Shown here one piece after another: positions 17,655-27,824 of a stretch of DNA of 64,000 nucleotides (positions within the stretch are counted from its first letter, which is position 1; the number at the start of each line of letters is the position of its first letter). The DNA is from Urbifossiella limnaea (GTDB lineage Bacteria; Planctomycetota; Planctomycetia; Gemmatales; Gemmataceae): contig NZ_CP036273.1 of NCBI RefSeq assembly GCF_007747215.1, positions 5,564,322 through 5,628,321 of the forward strand. The letters are read 5' to 3'. A program made the position numbers and the translations under genes. The notes under the pieces are model-generated. The model did not search any database. It was not told the DNA's origin and was given only the letters and a program-made list of their open reading frames with translations.

Positions 17655-18731
17655 TCACAGCAGGAGGGCGCGGTTGCGGCGCATGCGGTCGTGGTTGGTC
17701 CGCTCGCGGTCCTCGTCGCCGAGCTGCTTGTACACCTCGGTCAGCCGGGCCAGCGCCTTCGCCACCTCGTCGCGGTCCTGGTTGTACACCACCTCCACCC
17801 AGAGCAGTGCCCACATCGCCTCGCGCGGCTTCTTCCCCGCCAGGTACAGCTCGCCGAGCATCGCCTGCCCGGTCGCCCGAACCGCCGCGTCCTTCGTCTT
17901 GCCGATCTCCGCCTCGAGCGGGGCGATCCCGTCCAGCGGGTTGCCGGCGGCCGCCTTCGCCGCCACCGAGATCAGGTTGAGCCGGTCCTTCGGGGCGCCG
18001 GCGGCGGCGCTCTTCTTCGCCTCGTCGGCCTTCGCCGCGGCCTCGGTGTAGCGGCCGGAGCGCATGAGCGAGTCGGCCTCCTGGTACGCCGCCTCGGTCC
18101 GCAGGTCGGGCGTCGCCTCCGGCGCCTTCGCCTGCTTGGCCCACAGCCGGGCCGCGACCTCAGCCTTGCCGAGCTCGTGGTTCAGCCGGGCCGCCATCCG
18201 CGTCGCGTACCACGCCTCCCACCCGCCGGGGTAGAGCGCGAGGTAGTCGTTCAGCAGCGTCAGCCCGGCCTCGGCCTTGTCCTTCCAGCCGCTGTCGACG
18301 GCGGTGTCGTCGGCGGCGCGGGTGCTGGCCACGGCGTGCCGGAAGGCGAGCCACTTCTTGAGCCGCTCGGGGGCGCCGCCCTTGTACTTCTCGCGGAGCA
18401 CGTCGTACGCCGCGCGGGCCTTGTCCCAGTCGCGGGCCAGCTCGTGCTTCACCGGCTCCTGCGCCTGCTCGCGGGTGATCTCCTTCATGTCCACCGGGTA
18501 CGTGCGGACGACGTCGGCGATGGTCACCGTGGCCGACACCTTCCCCGTGTTGATGATTTTGAGGGCGCCGCCGTCCAGCTTCAGCTCGGCGTCCTCCTCC
18601 TTGACGGCGGCGCCTTTCTTGGGAACGTAGAAGACCCGGTCCTGCGGCCCCGGCGGCTGGCCGAGCGCGACCCCGACGAACGCCCCGGCGAACAGCGCCA
18701 GGGCCAGCGGCCCGCGGGCCAATCGAAACAT
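17655..18731 (-). CDS. Exported tetratricopeptide-like protein
   Basis: A 358-residue protein with a clear signal peptide (LALALFAGAFVGVALGQPPG) and a mostly helical mature part. Alternating A/L-rich helices such as AEVAARLWAKQAK, TEAAYQEADSLMRSGRYTEA and AKALARLTEVYKQLGDEDRE look like degenerate TPR repeats. A short beta-rich domain precedes them. No catalytic motif is seen. It neighbours another, much larger exported helical-repeat protein on the same strand and may act with it in an envelope complex. The specific function is unknown. Confidence 0.75.
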   Translation of the reverse strand: MFRLARGPLALALFAGAFVGVALGQPPGPQDRVFYVPKKGAAVKEEDAELKLDGGALKIINTGKVSATVTIADVVRTYPVDMKEITREQAQEPVKHELARDWDKARAAYDVLREKYKGGAPERLKKWLAFRHAVASTRAADDTAVDSGWKDKAEAGLTLLNDYLALYPGGWEAWYATRMAARLNHELGKAEVAARLWAKQAKAPEATPDLRTEAAYQEADSLMRSGRYTEAAAKADEAKKSAAAGAPKDRLNLISVAAKAAAGNPLDGIAPLEAEIGKTKDAAVRATGQAMLGELYLAGKKPREAMWALLWVEVVYNQDRDEVAKALARLTEVYKQLGDEDRERTNHDRMRRNRALLL

Positions 18732-18780
18732 GTGTTTACCTTTGGGGAGAAGGTTCTGGTGGTTAGTGTCGCATGAACGG

Positions 18781-18844
18781 GTGAAGGGGTGAAGGGGTGA
18801 AGGGGTGACACCAGGTTGTCAGTCTCACCCCTTCACCCCTTCAT
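18781..18844. repeat. Tandem GTGAAGGG repeats facing complement
   Basis: Three tandem copies of gtgaagggg-type units (18781-18808) face tcaccccttcaccccttcat (18825-18844). This forms an imperfect hairpin in the gap between two minus-strand genes. Confidence 0.8.
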
Positions 18845-18846
18845 CT

Positions 18847-21800
18847 TCAATTCTCGGTCGCCTGGAGGAACAGCTTGCCGCCGGCCGCCTCGTACTTCTG
18901 CCGCAGCGGGGGCACCTCGGACAGGAGCTCGTGGTAGCGGTTCTTCACCTCGGCGTACATGTTCGGCCCCTCCTTCGCCTCCAGGTCCACGAACAGCTTG
19001 GCGATGCGGCCCATCGTGTCGTCGAGCTTCGGGTTCCCGGCCAGCAGTTGCATGTTCGCCTTGAGGATGCAGCGGTTGGAGTCGAAGTAGGCGTCGTAGA
19101 AGGCGTTCTTGTTCTTCTGGATCTGGGCGTTGTCCAGCTCGCCGGCCATGTTCTTCGGCGGCGGGGCGGTCAGCCGGTTGCGGGCGATCGCCTGCAACTC
19201 GTTCCACCCCTTCACGGCCGTGCCCCAGTGCTTGTTCGCCTCCTTGGCGTCCTTCGTCTCCGCGCCGCGGGCCTCGGACAAATAGCACGCCTCCTTGCGG
19301 AAGTCGAGCGAGGTGTACGCCCAGCCTTGTTTCTCCTTCGTGCCGATCGCCTCGGCGAGCAGCTTCTCGGCGGGGTCGAACTTCTTCGCCATCCGCTGCG
19401 CCCGCGCGGTGTCGAGCGCGGCCCGGCGGAACTGCGCGGCGGCGACGCGGGCGGCGTCGTCGGCCGGCGGCGCGCCGAGGGTCGCCGGGCGGGGAATCTT
19501 CGCCAGCGTCTCCACGGCCTTGTCGTACTCGCCGACCACGACCAGCGCCTGCCCGAGGAACAGCATCATCGGCGTCGGCAGGTTCGGCTCGGCGGAGATG
19601 CGCTCGACCAGCTTGCCGAACGCCCCGGACAGCGCCTGCGCCTCCGGCGCCTTGCCGGCCTTCCGCAGCGCCTCGATCCGGCCGCTCATCTCGGTGGTCA
19701 GTTGCTCCAGCGTCCGCTGGTTCGTCTCGGCGCTGCCGCCGAACTTCTTGAGCAGCTCGAACAGCTGGATGCCGTTGTCGGCCTGCCCCTGCTGGACGCG
19801 GGTCTTGAGGCCGAGCACGAGCAGGTCGCGGCGGAGCTTGTCCACGCCGTCGGCCAGCTTCGTCACCTTCACCTTCTGGGCCTTGTCCGGGTCCTTGTTC
19901 GCCTTCTCCTCGTCCGGGTCGATCGCCGCCACCACCTTTACCTGCTCGGCGAGCGGCCCCTTCTCGTTCATCTCGGTGAGCATCTTGCCGGCGGCGCCGA
20001 ACACCTCCTCGTACTTGCCCGCGGCGAACAGGTCGGTCCCCTCCAGGAACACGGCCCGGGTGCGCGAGTCCTCGGTGGTCAGGAACGCCTCCCACCCGTC
20101 GAGGTTCGGCCCCTTGTCGCCGGCCATCAGCGACTTGTAGGTGCCGATGAGCTTGGCCGCCTCCTCGGCCGTGCGCGCCGCCCGGGTGTAGCCCACCTCG
20201 TTCTTCTCGGCCTCGGGGTCGATCCGCTTCTGGAGCAGGTACAGGAACGCCAGCCGGGCGCGCACGGACACGAACGTGCGGGCGTCGTCCTCGTTCGCGG
20301 TCGCCGGCGGGGGCGACAGCTTTTCCAGGTCGGCGACGGTGCGGCGGAACACGTCGGTGCGGCGGGCGTCCGGGAGCGGCGAGTCCTTCAGCGGGGCGAG
20401 CAGCTGCGTGGCGACGGCGCCCTGGAACAGGCGGACGTAGGACAGCCGCTCGTACCCCTGGCGGACCTTCAGCGAGGCGTCGTAGGCCTCGACCGGCTTC
20501 CCCTCCTCGTACAGGAGGGCGGCCAGCATGTGGCGGGCGTTGTCGGTGGCAGTCTCGGTGGGGAACCGCTCGTCGACGTAGCGGGCGAGCTTGATGGCCC
20601 GGTCGCGGTCGGCCTGGCGCGCCGCCGCGGCGGGCTCGGCCTCGGTGATCCGGATCGACCCGGCGGCGTTGATGTACGCCCGGACGCCCAGTGCCCCGCC
20701 GGCCGACGACTTTCCGCCGGTGCCGCGGACCTGGCGGGCGAGGTACTCGCCGAGGATCGCCGCGCGCCCGGCCTGGTCGGTCTCGGTGTAGAAGTAGATG
20801 AGGCGGAGCAGCACCTCGTTCACGTCGGCCGGGTTGTCCTTCTCGGTGGCGATCTCGCGGGCGTGCTCGAGCAGGCCGACGATCTTGTTCCGCCGCTCCT
20901 TCAGCGCCGCCTCGCCGACCGGCGGGTCGGCCCGCTCCTGGTCCTGCAACTTGGCCATCTGGATGAGGGACGCCATCTGCGCCTCCTCGAACGTCTTGTA
21001 CGCCGTCGGCGGCAGCTCGGCCTCGCCGAGCAGCCGGCGGACGACGTAGAACCGGCGCTTCTGGGCGCGGAACGTGAACTCGTTGTCGGACTGGGCGATG
21101 ACGCGGTACAGCTTCTCGGCCTCGCGGTACGCCGGCAGGGCGGTGGACGGCGTCGGCGGCACGGCCTTCGACCCCTTCGGCACCGGCACCTTGGCCACGA
21201 TCTGGTCGGCCTCGCGCTGGCGGACGGTCGCCAGGTACCAGCGCACGGCCACGGCCTCGCCGGCGGCCTTGCGGTTGGCCCCGTACTGGCTCAGCCAGGC
21301 GCGGGCGTCCTTCTCCACGGCCTTGTCGTCGCCCTCGATCACCTTGTGGCGGATGAGGAAGAACTTGGCCAGCCGCTTGCCGTCGTCGGAGTCGCCGCCG
21401 GCGGCCTTGAGCACGTCCTGGAACTGGGCCTCAGACACCTTGTTGTTGTCCTTCTGGAACTCGCACTCGGCCATCCACGCCTTGGCGACCCAGCCGATGC
21501 GGCCGGGCACCCCGGCGCCGGCGGCCAGCTCCTTGAACTCGTTCCGCGCCTGGTCGATCGTCTTCGACCGCTCCTTCTTCTCGTCGGCGGTGGCGGCGAT
21601 GTACGTGTCGCCGAGGTACATCTGGTTCACCGCGCTGGCGAGCTCGGCATCCACCTTCGACAGGATCAGCGCCCGGCGGGTGTTGGTGTCGACGTTGCCG
21701 GCGAGCTGGGCGCCGATCTTGTCGGCGGCGGACTTGAACTGCTTGGCCGCGCCGAGGAACAGCGGCCGGGAGGCGGCGGCTTCGGCCTTCTGCCTGGCTA

Positions 21801-22404
21801 GTTCCTCGTCGTGCCCCTTCTCGTTCTCCGGCGGCACGTCGATGCGGCGGGCCTTCGCCAGCTGCGCCTTCGCTTCGAGCGAGGTGAGCCGGGCCAGCGC
21901 CAGGTACGCCTCGGCGGCGCGGGGGTGGCCGGGGGTGTTGCGGAGGAACGTGGCGAACCCGTCCTTCGCCTCGCCGACGAGCCCGAGGCGCGTCGCCTCG
22001 TCGGGCTCGTCGTCGGCGGCTTCGAGGAGGCAGCGGGCGCGCTCCAGCGGCAGCTCGGCCTTCACCGCCGCCGGCGTGTCCTTCTTGGCTTCGAGCTCGG
22101 CGATCAGCTCGACGGCCAGTTCGGACTGCCCTTCCTGACGGAGGCCGCGGACGAGTTCGAGCGGGCTGGGCGGTCCGTCGATGGCCGGCGGCTCGGGCTC
22201 CGGCGGCTCCGGCGGCTTGGGCTGAGCCTTCGGTTCCGGCGGCTTCGGCTGCGGCTTCGGCTCGACTTTCGGCGGCTGCTTGGGGTCGACCTTCGCCTTC
22301 GTCTTGGGATCGGTCTTCTGCTGGGCGGTGGTGGTGCCGACGGGGTCGTAGGCGACGCACGCCATGCCGAGGGCGAAGACGAGCCAGACGGCGGGACGGG
22401 GCAT
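18847..22404 (-). CDS. Very large exported helical-repeat protein
   Basis: An 1185-residue protein with an N-terminal signal sequence (AVWLVFALGMACVAYD). A Pro/Lys/Glu-rich linker (about residues 30-80, with repeated EPKPQPKPPEP units) leads into more than 1000 residues of helical repeats resembling TPR. Examples are SELAVELIAELEAKKDTPAA and KYEEVFGAAGKMLTEMNE. Repeats of this size usually form scaffolds for protein complexes. No enzyme motif is visible. Two starts near the N-terminus are possible; 22404 precedes the signal peptide directly. The gene dominates its region and sits in line with the exported protein at 17655. Confidence 0.8.
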   Translation of the reverse strand: MPRPAVWLVFALGMACVAYDPVGTTTAQQKTDPKTKAKVDPKQPPKVEPKPQPKPPEPKAQPKPPEPPEPEPPAIDGPPSPLELVRGLRQEGQSELAVELIAELEAKKDTPAAVKAELPLERARCLLEAADDEPDEATRLGLVGEAKDGFATFLRNTPGHPRAAEAYLALARLTSLEAKAQLAKARRIDVPPENEKGHDEELARQKAEAAASRPLFLGAAKQFKSAADKIGAQLAGNVDTNTRRALILSKVDAELASAVNQMYLGDTYIAATADEKKERSKTIDQARNEFKELAAGAGVPGRIGWVAKAWMAECEFQKDNNKVSEAQFQDVLKAAGGDSDDGKRLAKFFLIRHKVIEGDDKAVEKDARAWLSQYGANRKAAGEAVAVRWYLATVRQREADQIVAKVPVPKGSKAVPPTPSTALPAYREAEKLYRVIAQSDNEFTFRAQKRRFYVVRRLLGEAELPPTAYKTFEEAQMASLIQMAKLQDQERADPPVGEAALKERRNKIVGLLEHAREIATEKDNPADVNEVLLRLIYFYTETDQAGRAAILGEYLARQVRGTGGKSSAGGALGVRAYINAAGSIRITEAEPAAAARQADRDRAIKLARYVDERFPTETATDNARHMLAALLYEEGKPVEAYDASLKVRQGYERLSYVRLFQGAVATQLLAPLKDSPLPDARRTDVFRRTVADLEKLSPPPATANEDDARTFVSVRARLAFLYLLQKRIDPEAEKNEVGYTRAARTAEEAAKLIGTYKSLMAGDKGPNLDGWEAFLTTEDSRTRAVFLEGTDLFAAGKYEEVFGAAGKMLTEMNEKGPLAEQVKVVAAIDPDEEKANKDPDKAQKVKVTKLADGVDKLRRDLLVLGLKTRVQQGQADNGIQLFELLKKFGGSAETNQRTLEQLTTEMSGRIEALRKAGKAPEAQALSGAFGKLVERISAEPNLPTPMMLFLGQALVVVGEYDKAVETLAKIPRPATLGAPPADDAARVAAAQFRRAALDTARAQRMAKKFDPAEKLLAEAIGTKEKQGWAYTSLDFRKEACYLSEARGAETKDAKEANKHWGTAVKGWNELQAIARNRLTAPPPKNMAGELDNAQIQKNKNAFYDAYFDSNRCILKANMQLLAGNPKLDDTMGRIAKLFVDLEAKEGPNMYAEVKNRYHELLSEVPPLRQKYEAAGGKLFLQATEN

Positions 22405-22501
22405 GGCGGCGGCTCCGGGTGGCCGGGCGGGACACCGGGTGAGACGGGCGGCGGGCGCGGTTGGTTCCGTGATGTGAATTCTTACCGGCCGGGCGGCGGC
22501 G

Positions 22502-23530
22502 TCAAGGGGCGACGGCCATCACCACGACATCTTCGGCGCCGGGCGTCGCCGCGAGAACGTGCGTGGCGACCGCCTCCACGTCCGCGCCGTGTCGCCGGGC
22601 CGCGGCGAGTAGCGCGTCGCCGCCAGCGGTGGACACGAGCAGGCGGCCGCCGCGGCGCGTCAGCGCCGGGTACGACGCTTCGGCCGTGCCGAGGAACGGG
22701 CCGGGCGCCGACCACGCCGCCGGTTCACCGCCCGACGGCAGCCACACCGGAGCCGTCAGGCCTGCCCGCGCCACCGTAATCGACTCGTGATCCGCGACGC
22801 CGGCCAGGAGCGCCACCAGCGGCGGGTCGTCGAGGCCGAGCGCGAGCAGGTCGCGGTTGACGCGCTCGAGCGCCGCGGCGGGGTCGGGCTCGGCGCCGGG
22901 CGGGAACGCCGCCCGCAGCGCCAGTAGACCGAGCAGGCTTCCCACGGTGCCGCCGCGGCCGGGCACGTCGCCGACGAGGAAGGCGATGCGGCCGTCGGGC
23001 AGGCGGCGGGCGTCGTGGAAGCCGGCGCGGCCGCGGCGGCACACGGTAACGCCGCCGGGGAGCTCGTTCGGCAGCGCGGCCTGATGAGCGCGGCGGGCCA
23101 GTTCGCGCTCGGCGTCGAGGCGGGCGAACGCCTGTCGGAGTTGGTCGCCGAGCAGCCGGGCTTCCGCGGCACGCGTGCCGACGCGCGCCGACGCGGCCCG
23201 GGTTCGCGCCAGCGAGCGGAGTTGCGCCGCGAGGTGCGGCGGCTCCACGGGCATCATCAGGCACACGTCGGCGCCGGCGTCGAGGCCGACGGGGACGGCT
23301 TCGGGCCGGGTGACGAGCCAGACGACGGGGACGAATTCGTCGGCGAGTTCGGCACGCCAGCGGCGGGTCTGCGCCGCCGCGGCGGGGACGGGCTCGGCGA
23401 CCACGACGGCGACGGCGACGGCGGCGAAGTCGACGGGCGGCGTACTACCGAGGGCGTGCGCGACGACATCGAACCCGGCCGCGGGGAGGGCGGCGGTCGG
23501 GTCGGCGGCGCTCAGCAGGACGGTCGGCAT
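22502..23530 (-). CDS. Receiver-like and SpoIIE/PP2C-like regulatory protein
   Basis: A 342-residue protein. The first 120 residues look like a response-regulator receiver (PVVWLVTRPEAVPVGLDAGADVCLMMPVEP), but the acidic pocket is poorly kept. A coiled linker (about 120-160) leads to a SpoIIE-type PPM phosphatase domain with VGDVPGRGGTVGSLLGLLAL and a late EDVVVMAV. Active PPM enzymes have GDVxGHG and DD; here one position of each is altered. It may be a weak phosphatase or a non-catalytic partner in a sigma/anti-sigma switch. It diverges from the bifunctional-nuclease gene. Confidence 0.75.
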   Translation of the reverse strand: MPTVLLSAADPTAALPAAGFDVVAHALGSTPPVDFAAVAVAVVVAEPVPAAAAQTRRWRAELADEFVPVVWLVTRPEAVPVGLDAGADVCLMMPVEPPHLAAQLRSLARTRAASARVGTRAAEARLLGDQLRQAFARLDAERELARRAHQAALPNELPGGVTVCRRGRAGFHDARRLPDGRIAFLVGDVPGRGGTVGSLLGLLALRAAFPPGAEPDPAAALERVNRDLLALGLDDPPLVALLAGVADHESITVARAGLTAPVWLPSGGEPAAWSAPGPFLGTAEASYPALTRRGGRLLVSTAGGDALLAAARRHGADVEAVATHVLAATPGAEDVVVMAVAP

Positions 23531-23641
23531 GGGATGGTTCGGCCGGGGTACTCGAAACGGCGCGGCCGGGTGGGTAAACTTCTACCCGACGGCCGCGCCG
23601 GCCGGAAGCCCGACCGCCCTCACAACGACCGCGAGCATCCC

Positions 23642-24043
23642 GTGCCCGTGCAGATGGAGCTCCGCCGGATCATCATCAGCGAGGTCGAAGACCACCAGGT
23701 CATCGTCCTCCGCGAGGTGGACGGGGAGCGGAGTTTCCCGATCGTCATCGGCATCTTCGAGGCCACGAGCATCGACCGCCGCGTCCGCAAGATGGAGTCG
23801 CCGCGGCCGCTGACGCACGACCTCGTCGTGGCCGCCGTGGAGCAGCTCGGCGCGGAGATTCAGGACATCGTCATCAGCGAGTTGAAGGACCACACGTACT
23901 ACGCAAAGCTGCGGGTGCGGCAGGAGGGCGAGCTGGTGGAGATCGACTGCCGGCCGAGCGACGCCATCGCGCTGGCGGTGACGGCGAAGGTGCCCATCTA
24001 CGTGAACGAGGACGTGCTCGGCGAAGCTCTCGATGAGGACTGA
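23642..24043 (+). CDS. Bifunctional nuclease (DUF151) family protein
   Basis: A 133-residue protein of the BFN/DUF151 family. The core MELRRIIISEVEDHQVIVLR, SFPIVIGIFEATSIDRR, RPLTHDLVVAAVEQLGAE and CRPSDAIALAVTAKVPIYV matches the family throughout. Members have been described as nucleases in plants, but the bacterial role is unsettled. I chose the GTG at 23642 because VPVQMEL is a common N-terminus; an internal ATG at 23654 is the alternative. It stands alone on the plus strand and is followed by an imperfect hairpin at 24056-24107. Confidence 0.88.
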   Translation: MPVQMELRRIIISEVEDHQVIVLREVDGERSFPIVIGIFEATSIDRRVRKMESPRPLTHDLVVAAVEQLGAEIQDIVISELKDHTYYAKLRVRQEGELVEIDCRPSDAIALAVTAKVPIYVNEDVLGEALDED

Positions 24044-24055
24044 CGAACCCCCGGA

Positions 24056-24107
24056 GCCCGAAAATCGAACCCGGGCCGGTGCCCGGGCCTCGGATTTGGG
24101 GCTTTCG
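24056..24107. terminator. Imperfect hairpin between convergent genes
   Basis: Arms around agcccgaaaatcgaacccgg and its imperfect complement (ending ggggct) enclose a cccgggc core. It lies between two convergent genes, with its right edge at the stop of the HEAT protein gene. It could terminate both transcripts, though no T-run follows. Confidence 0.5.
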
Positions 24108-24109
24108 GC

Positions 24110-24796
24110 TTACTTCCGCGCCAGGGGCGGCTCTTCCGTCAGGTCCAGCCGGACCGGCGGTGCCGTCGTTAAGATGATCCGCGGGCCGGTCGGCGCGGGC
24201 GCCGGCAGCTCGGGCCGGACCGGCGGCCGGTACGACGACACGGCCGTCGGCGTCGGCACGCGCGGCAATTCGACCCGGACCGCCACGACCGTCGGAACCT
24301 GCGCCACCGGCGGCCGCGGCGCGGCGCGGGCGACCACCGGCGGCTCCGCGGTTTGGCCCAGGAAGCCGTCCGCCCCGCGGGAACTCCGGTAGCCGAGCAG
24401 GTGGTACTCCCACAGCGCCTGCTTCGCCAGGTCGCGGACGACCGGGGCCGGGTCCGTCTCCGCGGCCGCCTCCAGAGCCGACCCGGCCAGCGGGAACACC
24501 GTGCGGTAGCTGCTGAGCACGTCCGCGGCGTCGGCCCGCACGTGCGCCGCGGGGTCGCGCTGGAGCGTCGCAACCAGGGCCGGAATCACGTCCGCCTGCG
24601 CCCGCGGGTCGGCGTCGCGCAGCTCGGCGACGGCCGCGCGGCGGCGCTTCTCGTCGGGATCGGTTCTCAGGGTCGTGACGAGCGTGCGGACCTGCGCGTC
24701 GGACTTGCCCTTCGCCTTCGACCAGAACGGGTTGGCGTCGGCCCGCGGCGCGAGGGCGACGAGCAGTACAAAGGCGGCCAGACGGGTGACGGTCAC
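24110..24796 (-). CDS. Exported HEAT-repeat protein
   Basis: A 228-residue protein with a signal peptide ([16 protein letters not shown]). Two or three HEAT-like repeats follow ([49 protein letters not shown]), then a Pro/Val-rich tail of about 90 residues that is likely disordered. HEAT repeats mediate protein contacts. No enzymatic motif is visible. Convergent with the gene at 23642. Confidence 0.8.
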   Translation of the reverse strand: MTVTRLAAFVLLVALAPRADANPFWSKAKGKSDAQVRTLVTTLRTDPDEKRRRAAVAELRDADPRAQADVIPALVATLQRDPAAHVRADAADVLSSYRTVFPLAGSALEAAAETDPAPVVRDLAKQALWEYHLLGYRSSRGADGFLGQTAEPPVVARAAPRPPVAQVPTVVAVRVELPRVPTPTAVSSYRPPVRPELPAPAPTGPRIILTTAPPVRLDLTEEPPLARK

Positions 24797-25120
24797 GGTG
24801 GTGCTCCTGCGGCGCGGCGTTCCTCCTCATGGCATCGGACGGCGGGGCGGTTGTCAGCGGCACTTCGGCCGCGAAGCGGCCGGAGCGCCGGCGGCGCGGC
24901 GGCGCACGCGGCACATCGGGCGCGTTCGGCGCGGCGACCGCATCCGGGCCGGCCCCGTCAGGGGTCGGCGCATTCGCACCGTCACCCGCTCCGACCCCTG
25001 ACGGGGGCGGCTCGGATGCACCGATCTTCTCGAAATCTTTCCCCGGCCCGCGCTTACACCCCCGGCGCGGGCCGCTATACTGGTAACTCCGTTTGTGCGC
25101 CTCCCGACCCGGGTACGACC
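24797..25120. other. Intergenic region with inverted repeat and promoter
   Basis: A 324-base gap between divergent genes. It holds an inverted repeat (24941-24968 against 24991-25018, two mismatches, with a perfect core ccccgtcaggggtcgg at 24953-24968) and, nearer ilvB, a promoter-like pair. No open frame in it looks coding; the longest are Arg/Ala-rich shadows. Confidence 0.75.
25053..25081 (+). promoter_or_regulatory. Putative sigma70-type promoter for ilvB
   Basis: A -10-like TATACT at 25076-25081 lies 17 bases downstream of CTTACA (25053-25058), which matches four of six consensus -35 bases. The start codon follows about 40 bases later. This is a pattern match only. Confidence 0.45.
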
Positions 25121-26884
25121 ATGGCCGCTCCCTCGCAACCCCCCGCCGGCACCCCCATGACCGGGGCCGACATCCTCGTCGAGAGCCTCATCCGCCACGG
25201 CGTCGAGGTCGTGTTCGCCTACCCGGGTGGCGCCTCCATGCCCATCCACCAGTCGCTCACGAAGGTGGAAGACCGCCTGCGCACCATCCTGCCGCGGCAC
25301 GAGCAGGGCGGCGGGTTCATGGCCCACGGCTACGCCCGCACCACCGGCAAGGCCGGCGTCTGCTTCAGCACCAGCGGACCCGGCGCCACCAACTTCGTCA
25401 CCTGCATCGCCGACGCCAAGATGGACTCGGTGCCGCTGGTCTTCATCACCGGACAAGTGTCCACGACCGTGCTCGGCAACGACGCGTTCCAGGAAACGCC
25501 GATGGTGGAGATCTGCCGCGGCATCACCAAGCACCACTACCTGCTCACCCGGGTTGAGGACGTGGCGCGCGTGGTGAAGGAGGCGTTCCACATCGCCACC
25601 ACCGGCCGGCCCGGCCCCGTGCTCATCGACATCTGCAAGGACGTGCAGGTGAAGAGCACGGTGCCCGACTGGGACGGCCCGATGGACCTGCCGGGCTACC
25701 GCCCGTTCCGCAAGCCGACCCGCGCCGAGCTCGAACCGATTGTCGCGGCCATCCGCGCCAGCAAGCGGCCGTTCATCTACGCCGGCGGCGGCATCACCCA
25801 CGCCGGGGCGTCGGCCGAGCTGCGGGAACTCGCCGAGCTCACCGGCATCCCCGTCGGCCTGACGGTCCACGGCCTCGGCAACTTCCCGGCCGACCACTAC
25901 CTGTGCCTGCAGATGCTCGGCATGCACGGCACCGTGTACAGCAACTACGCCATCAACGACGCCGACCTGCTCATCGCCCTGGGCGTGCGGTTCGACGACC
26001 GCGTCACCGGCAAGCTGACCGAGTTCGTCAAGCACGGCAAGATCGTCCACGTGGACATCGACCGCAGCGAGATCCACAAGAACAAGTTCGCCCACGTCCC
26101 GGTCCACGGCGACGTGAAGGCGGCGCTCGCCACGCTCAACGGGATGCTGAAGGAGGACGCGAACGCGGACCTCGTGGCCGGCGGCCGCTACCCGGACTGG
26201 TGGCGGCAGATCGACGCCTGGCGGGAGGCCGACCCGATGCGCTGCCCGGAGCGGCCGGACGCCATCATCCCCCAACACGCCATCCGCCGGCTGTGGGAAA
26301 TCCTCCGCGACCGCGGCCAGCTCGACAAGACGATCATCACCACCGGCGTCGGCCAGCACCAGATGTGGGCGGCGCAGTTCTTCGGGTTCAACCAGCCACG
26401 GAAGTGGATCACCAGCGGCGGCCTCGGCACGATGGGCTTCGGCCTGCCGGCGGCGCTCGGGTGCAAGGTGGCCCACCCCGACAACCTCGTCATCGACATC
26501 GACGGCGACGGCAGCTTCCTGATGAACGTGCAGGAGTTGGCGACGGCATTCGCCGAGAAGATTCCGGCGAAGGTGCTGCTGCTGAACAACCAGCACCTCG
26601 GCATGGTGATGCAGTGGGAGGACCGGTTCTTCGGCAGCAACCGCGGCCACACCTACCTCGGGGCCGGCGACGACCAGCCGCCGTACCCGGACTTCTGCAC
26701 GATCGCCAAGGGCTTCGGCGTGGCGACGCGGAGCGTGATCGACAAGGCCGACCTGGACGCGGCGCTGATCGAGATGATCGAGAGCGAGGGGCCGTTCCTG
26801 CTGAACGTCCACGTGCCGCACCAGGAGCACGTGCTGCCGATGATCCCGGCGGGGATGACGGTCCACGACATCATCAAGACGTAG
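25121..26884 (+). CDS. ilvB: Acetolactate synthase large subunit
   Basis: A 587-residue thiamine-diphosphate enzyme that condenses two pyruvates, or pyruvate and 2-oxobutyrate, in branched-chain amino acid synthesis. The catalytic Glu is at residue 61 ([15 protein letters not shown]). The central domain has FDDRVTGK. The cofactor motif is GDGSF (from residue 462), followed by [17 protein letters not shown], all typical of anabolic IlvB. Length is standard. No ilvN regulatory subunit follows; the next gene is unrelated. A perfect rho-independent terminator stands just downstream. The start at 25121 precedes a short variable N-terminus. Confidence 0.93.
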   Translation: MAAPSQPPAGTPMTGADILVESLIRHGVEVVFAYPGGASMPIHQSLTKVEDRLRTILPRHEQGGGFMAHGYARTTGKAGVCFSTSGPGATNFVTCIADAKMDSVPLVFITGQVSTTVLGNDAFQETPMVEICRGITKHHYLLTRVEDVARVVKEAFHIATTGRPGPVLIDICKDVQVKSTVPDWDGPMDLPGYRPFRKPTRAELEPIVAAIRASKRPFIYAGGGITHAGASAELRELAELTGIPVGLTVHGLGNFPADHYLCLQMLGMHGTVYSNYAINDADLLIALGVRFDDRVTGKLTEFVKHGKIVHVDIDRSEIHKNKFAHVPVHGDVKAALATLNGMLKEDANADLVAGGRYPDWWRQIDAWREADPMRCPERPDAIIPQHAIRRLWEILRDRGQLDKTIITTGVGQHQMWAAQFFGFNQPRKWITSGGLGTMGFGLPAALGCKVAHPDNLVIDIDGDGSFLMNVQELATAFAEKIPAKVLLLNNQHLGMVMQWEDRFFGSNRGHTYLGAGDDQPPYPDFCTIAKGFGVATRSVIDKADLDAALIEMIESEGPFLLNVHVPHQEHVLPMIPAGMTVHDIIKT

Positions 26885-26912
26885 CGTGTGGGTGGGAGTG
26901 CGGGTGGGAGTG

Positions 26913-26943
26913 AAAGCCCGGGGACGGCCGTCCCCGGGCTTTT
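26913..26943 (+). terminator. Rho-independent terminator after ilvB
   Basis: A perfect 15-base palindrome (aaagcccggggacgg against its complement, 26913-26942) ends in a T-run, 28 bases past the ilvB stop. Confidence 0.88.
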
Positions 26944-26960
26944 CGCGTGAGGAGGGACGC

Positions 26961-27797
26961 ATGGCCCGTAAGTCTCGCGGCACCCGCGCCGCGATCCGCC
27001 GTCTGGAGCGGAAGGCGTACCGCGCCAACGGCTGGCTCATCGCCTCGCTCTCCTTCCTCGTCGTCGGCCCGCTGATGGCCTGCGGCGGCGTCAACGTCTT
27101 CGGCTCCGACGGCCCCGGCATCTGCTGCTGTTTCGTCGGCATCTTCAGCCCGTTCGTGGCGCTCGGCGGCCTGCTCCTGATGGGCGGCGACCGCGCCCGC
27201 TGGAACCGCGCCCTCGGCTTCGCCCGCGCGGGCGACGACCTCGGCCTCGACTACACCGAAGAACCGGGCCGCAGCGCCGCCGCGTTCCTCCGCGGCTGCG
27301 CGACGATCGGCGACGCCGAGCACGAGCTGCGCCGCAACCGCCTGGAAGGGAGCTACCGCGGCCGCCGGGTCCGCGTCATGGACTACCGCAGCGGCTACGG
27401 CGGGTCGAACGTCGTGGCCCGCACGACGATCGTGTGGGACGGCGAGGCGCGGGGAGTGCCTCGGCTGGCGCTGTACCCGCGCGGCTGGCGCCAGAAGTTG
27501 GCCGACGCCGTGGGCGCCGGCGGCGGGTCGATCCGCCTCGCTGGCGAGCGCGAGTTCAACGACGCCTACGTGCTCCAGGGCACGGACGCCGACGCCGTCG
27601 CCGCGTGCTTCACGGACGAGCTGATCGGGGTGTGTCTGGAGGAGCGGTCGCTGGTGGTGGAGGCGCTGGACGGGTCGCTGCTGGTGTACTGGGACGGCGA
27701 GGAGTTCCCGCCCGCGGACCTGCCCGACCGGCTGGCGACGGCTCTGCGCGTGCTGAAGTTGCTGGCCCCGCATGCGGAGCCCGACGCGGGCAGCTGA
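26961..27797 (+). CDS. Membrane protein of unknown function
   Basis: A 278-residue protein with a basic N-terminus (ARKSRGTRAAIRRLERKAYR) and two transmembrane helices (about residues 24-45 and 52-75). A cytoplasmic or periplasmic alpha/beta domain follows with no motif I recognise (GRRVRVMDYRSGYGGSNVVAR, RTTIVWDGEARG). Codon use fits its neighbours. It follows the ilvB terminator and so likely has its own promoter. Confidence 0.7.
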   Translation: MARKSRGTRAAIRRLERKAYRANGWLIASLSFLVVGPLMACGGVNVFGSDGPGICCCFVGIFSPFVALGGLLLMGGDRARWNRALGFARAGDDLGLDYTEEPGRSAAAFLRGCATIGDAEHELRRNRLEGSYRGRRVRVMDYRSGYGGSNVVARTTIVWDGEARGVPRLALYPRGWRQKLADAVGAGGGSIRLAGEREFNDAYVLQGTDADAVAACFTDELIGVCLEERSLVVEALDGSLLVYWDGEEFPPADLPDRLATALRVLKLLAPHAEPDAGS

Positions 27798-27824
27798 GGC
27801 CGTACCGCCGTGCGCCGAACGGCC

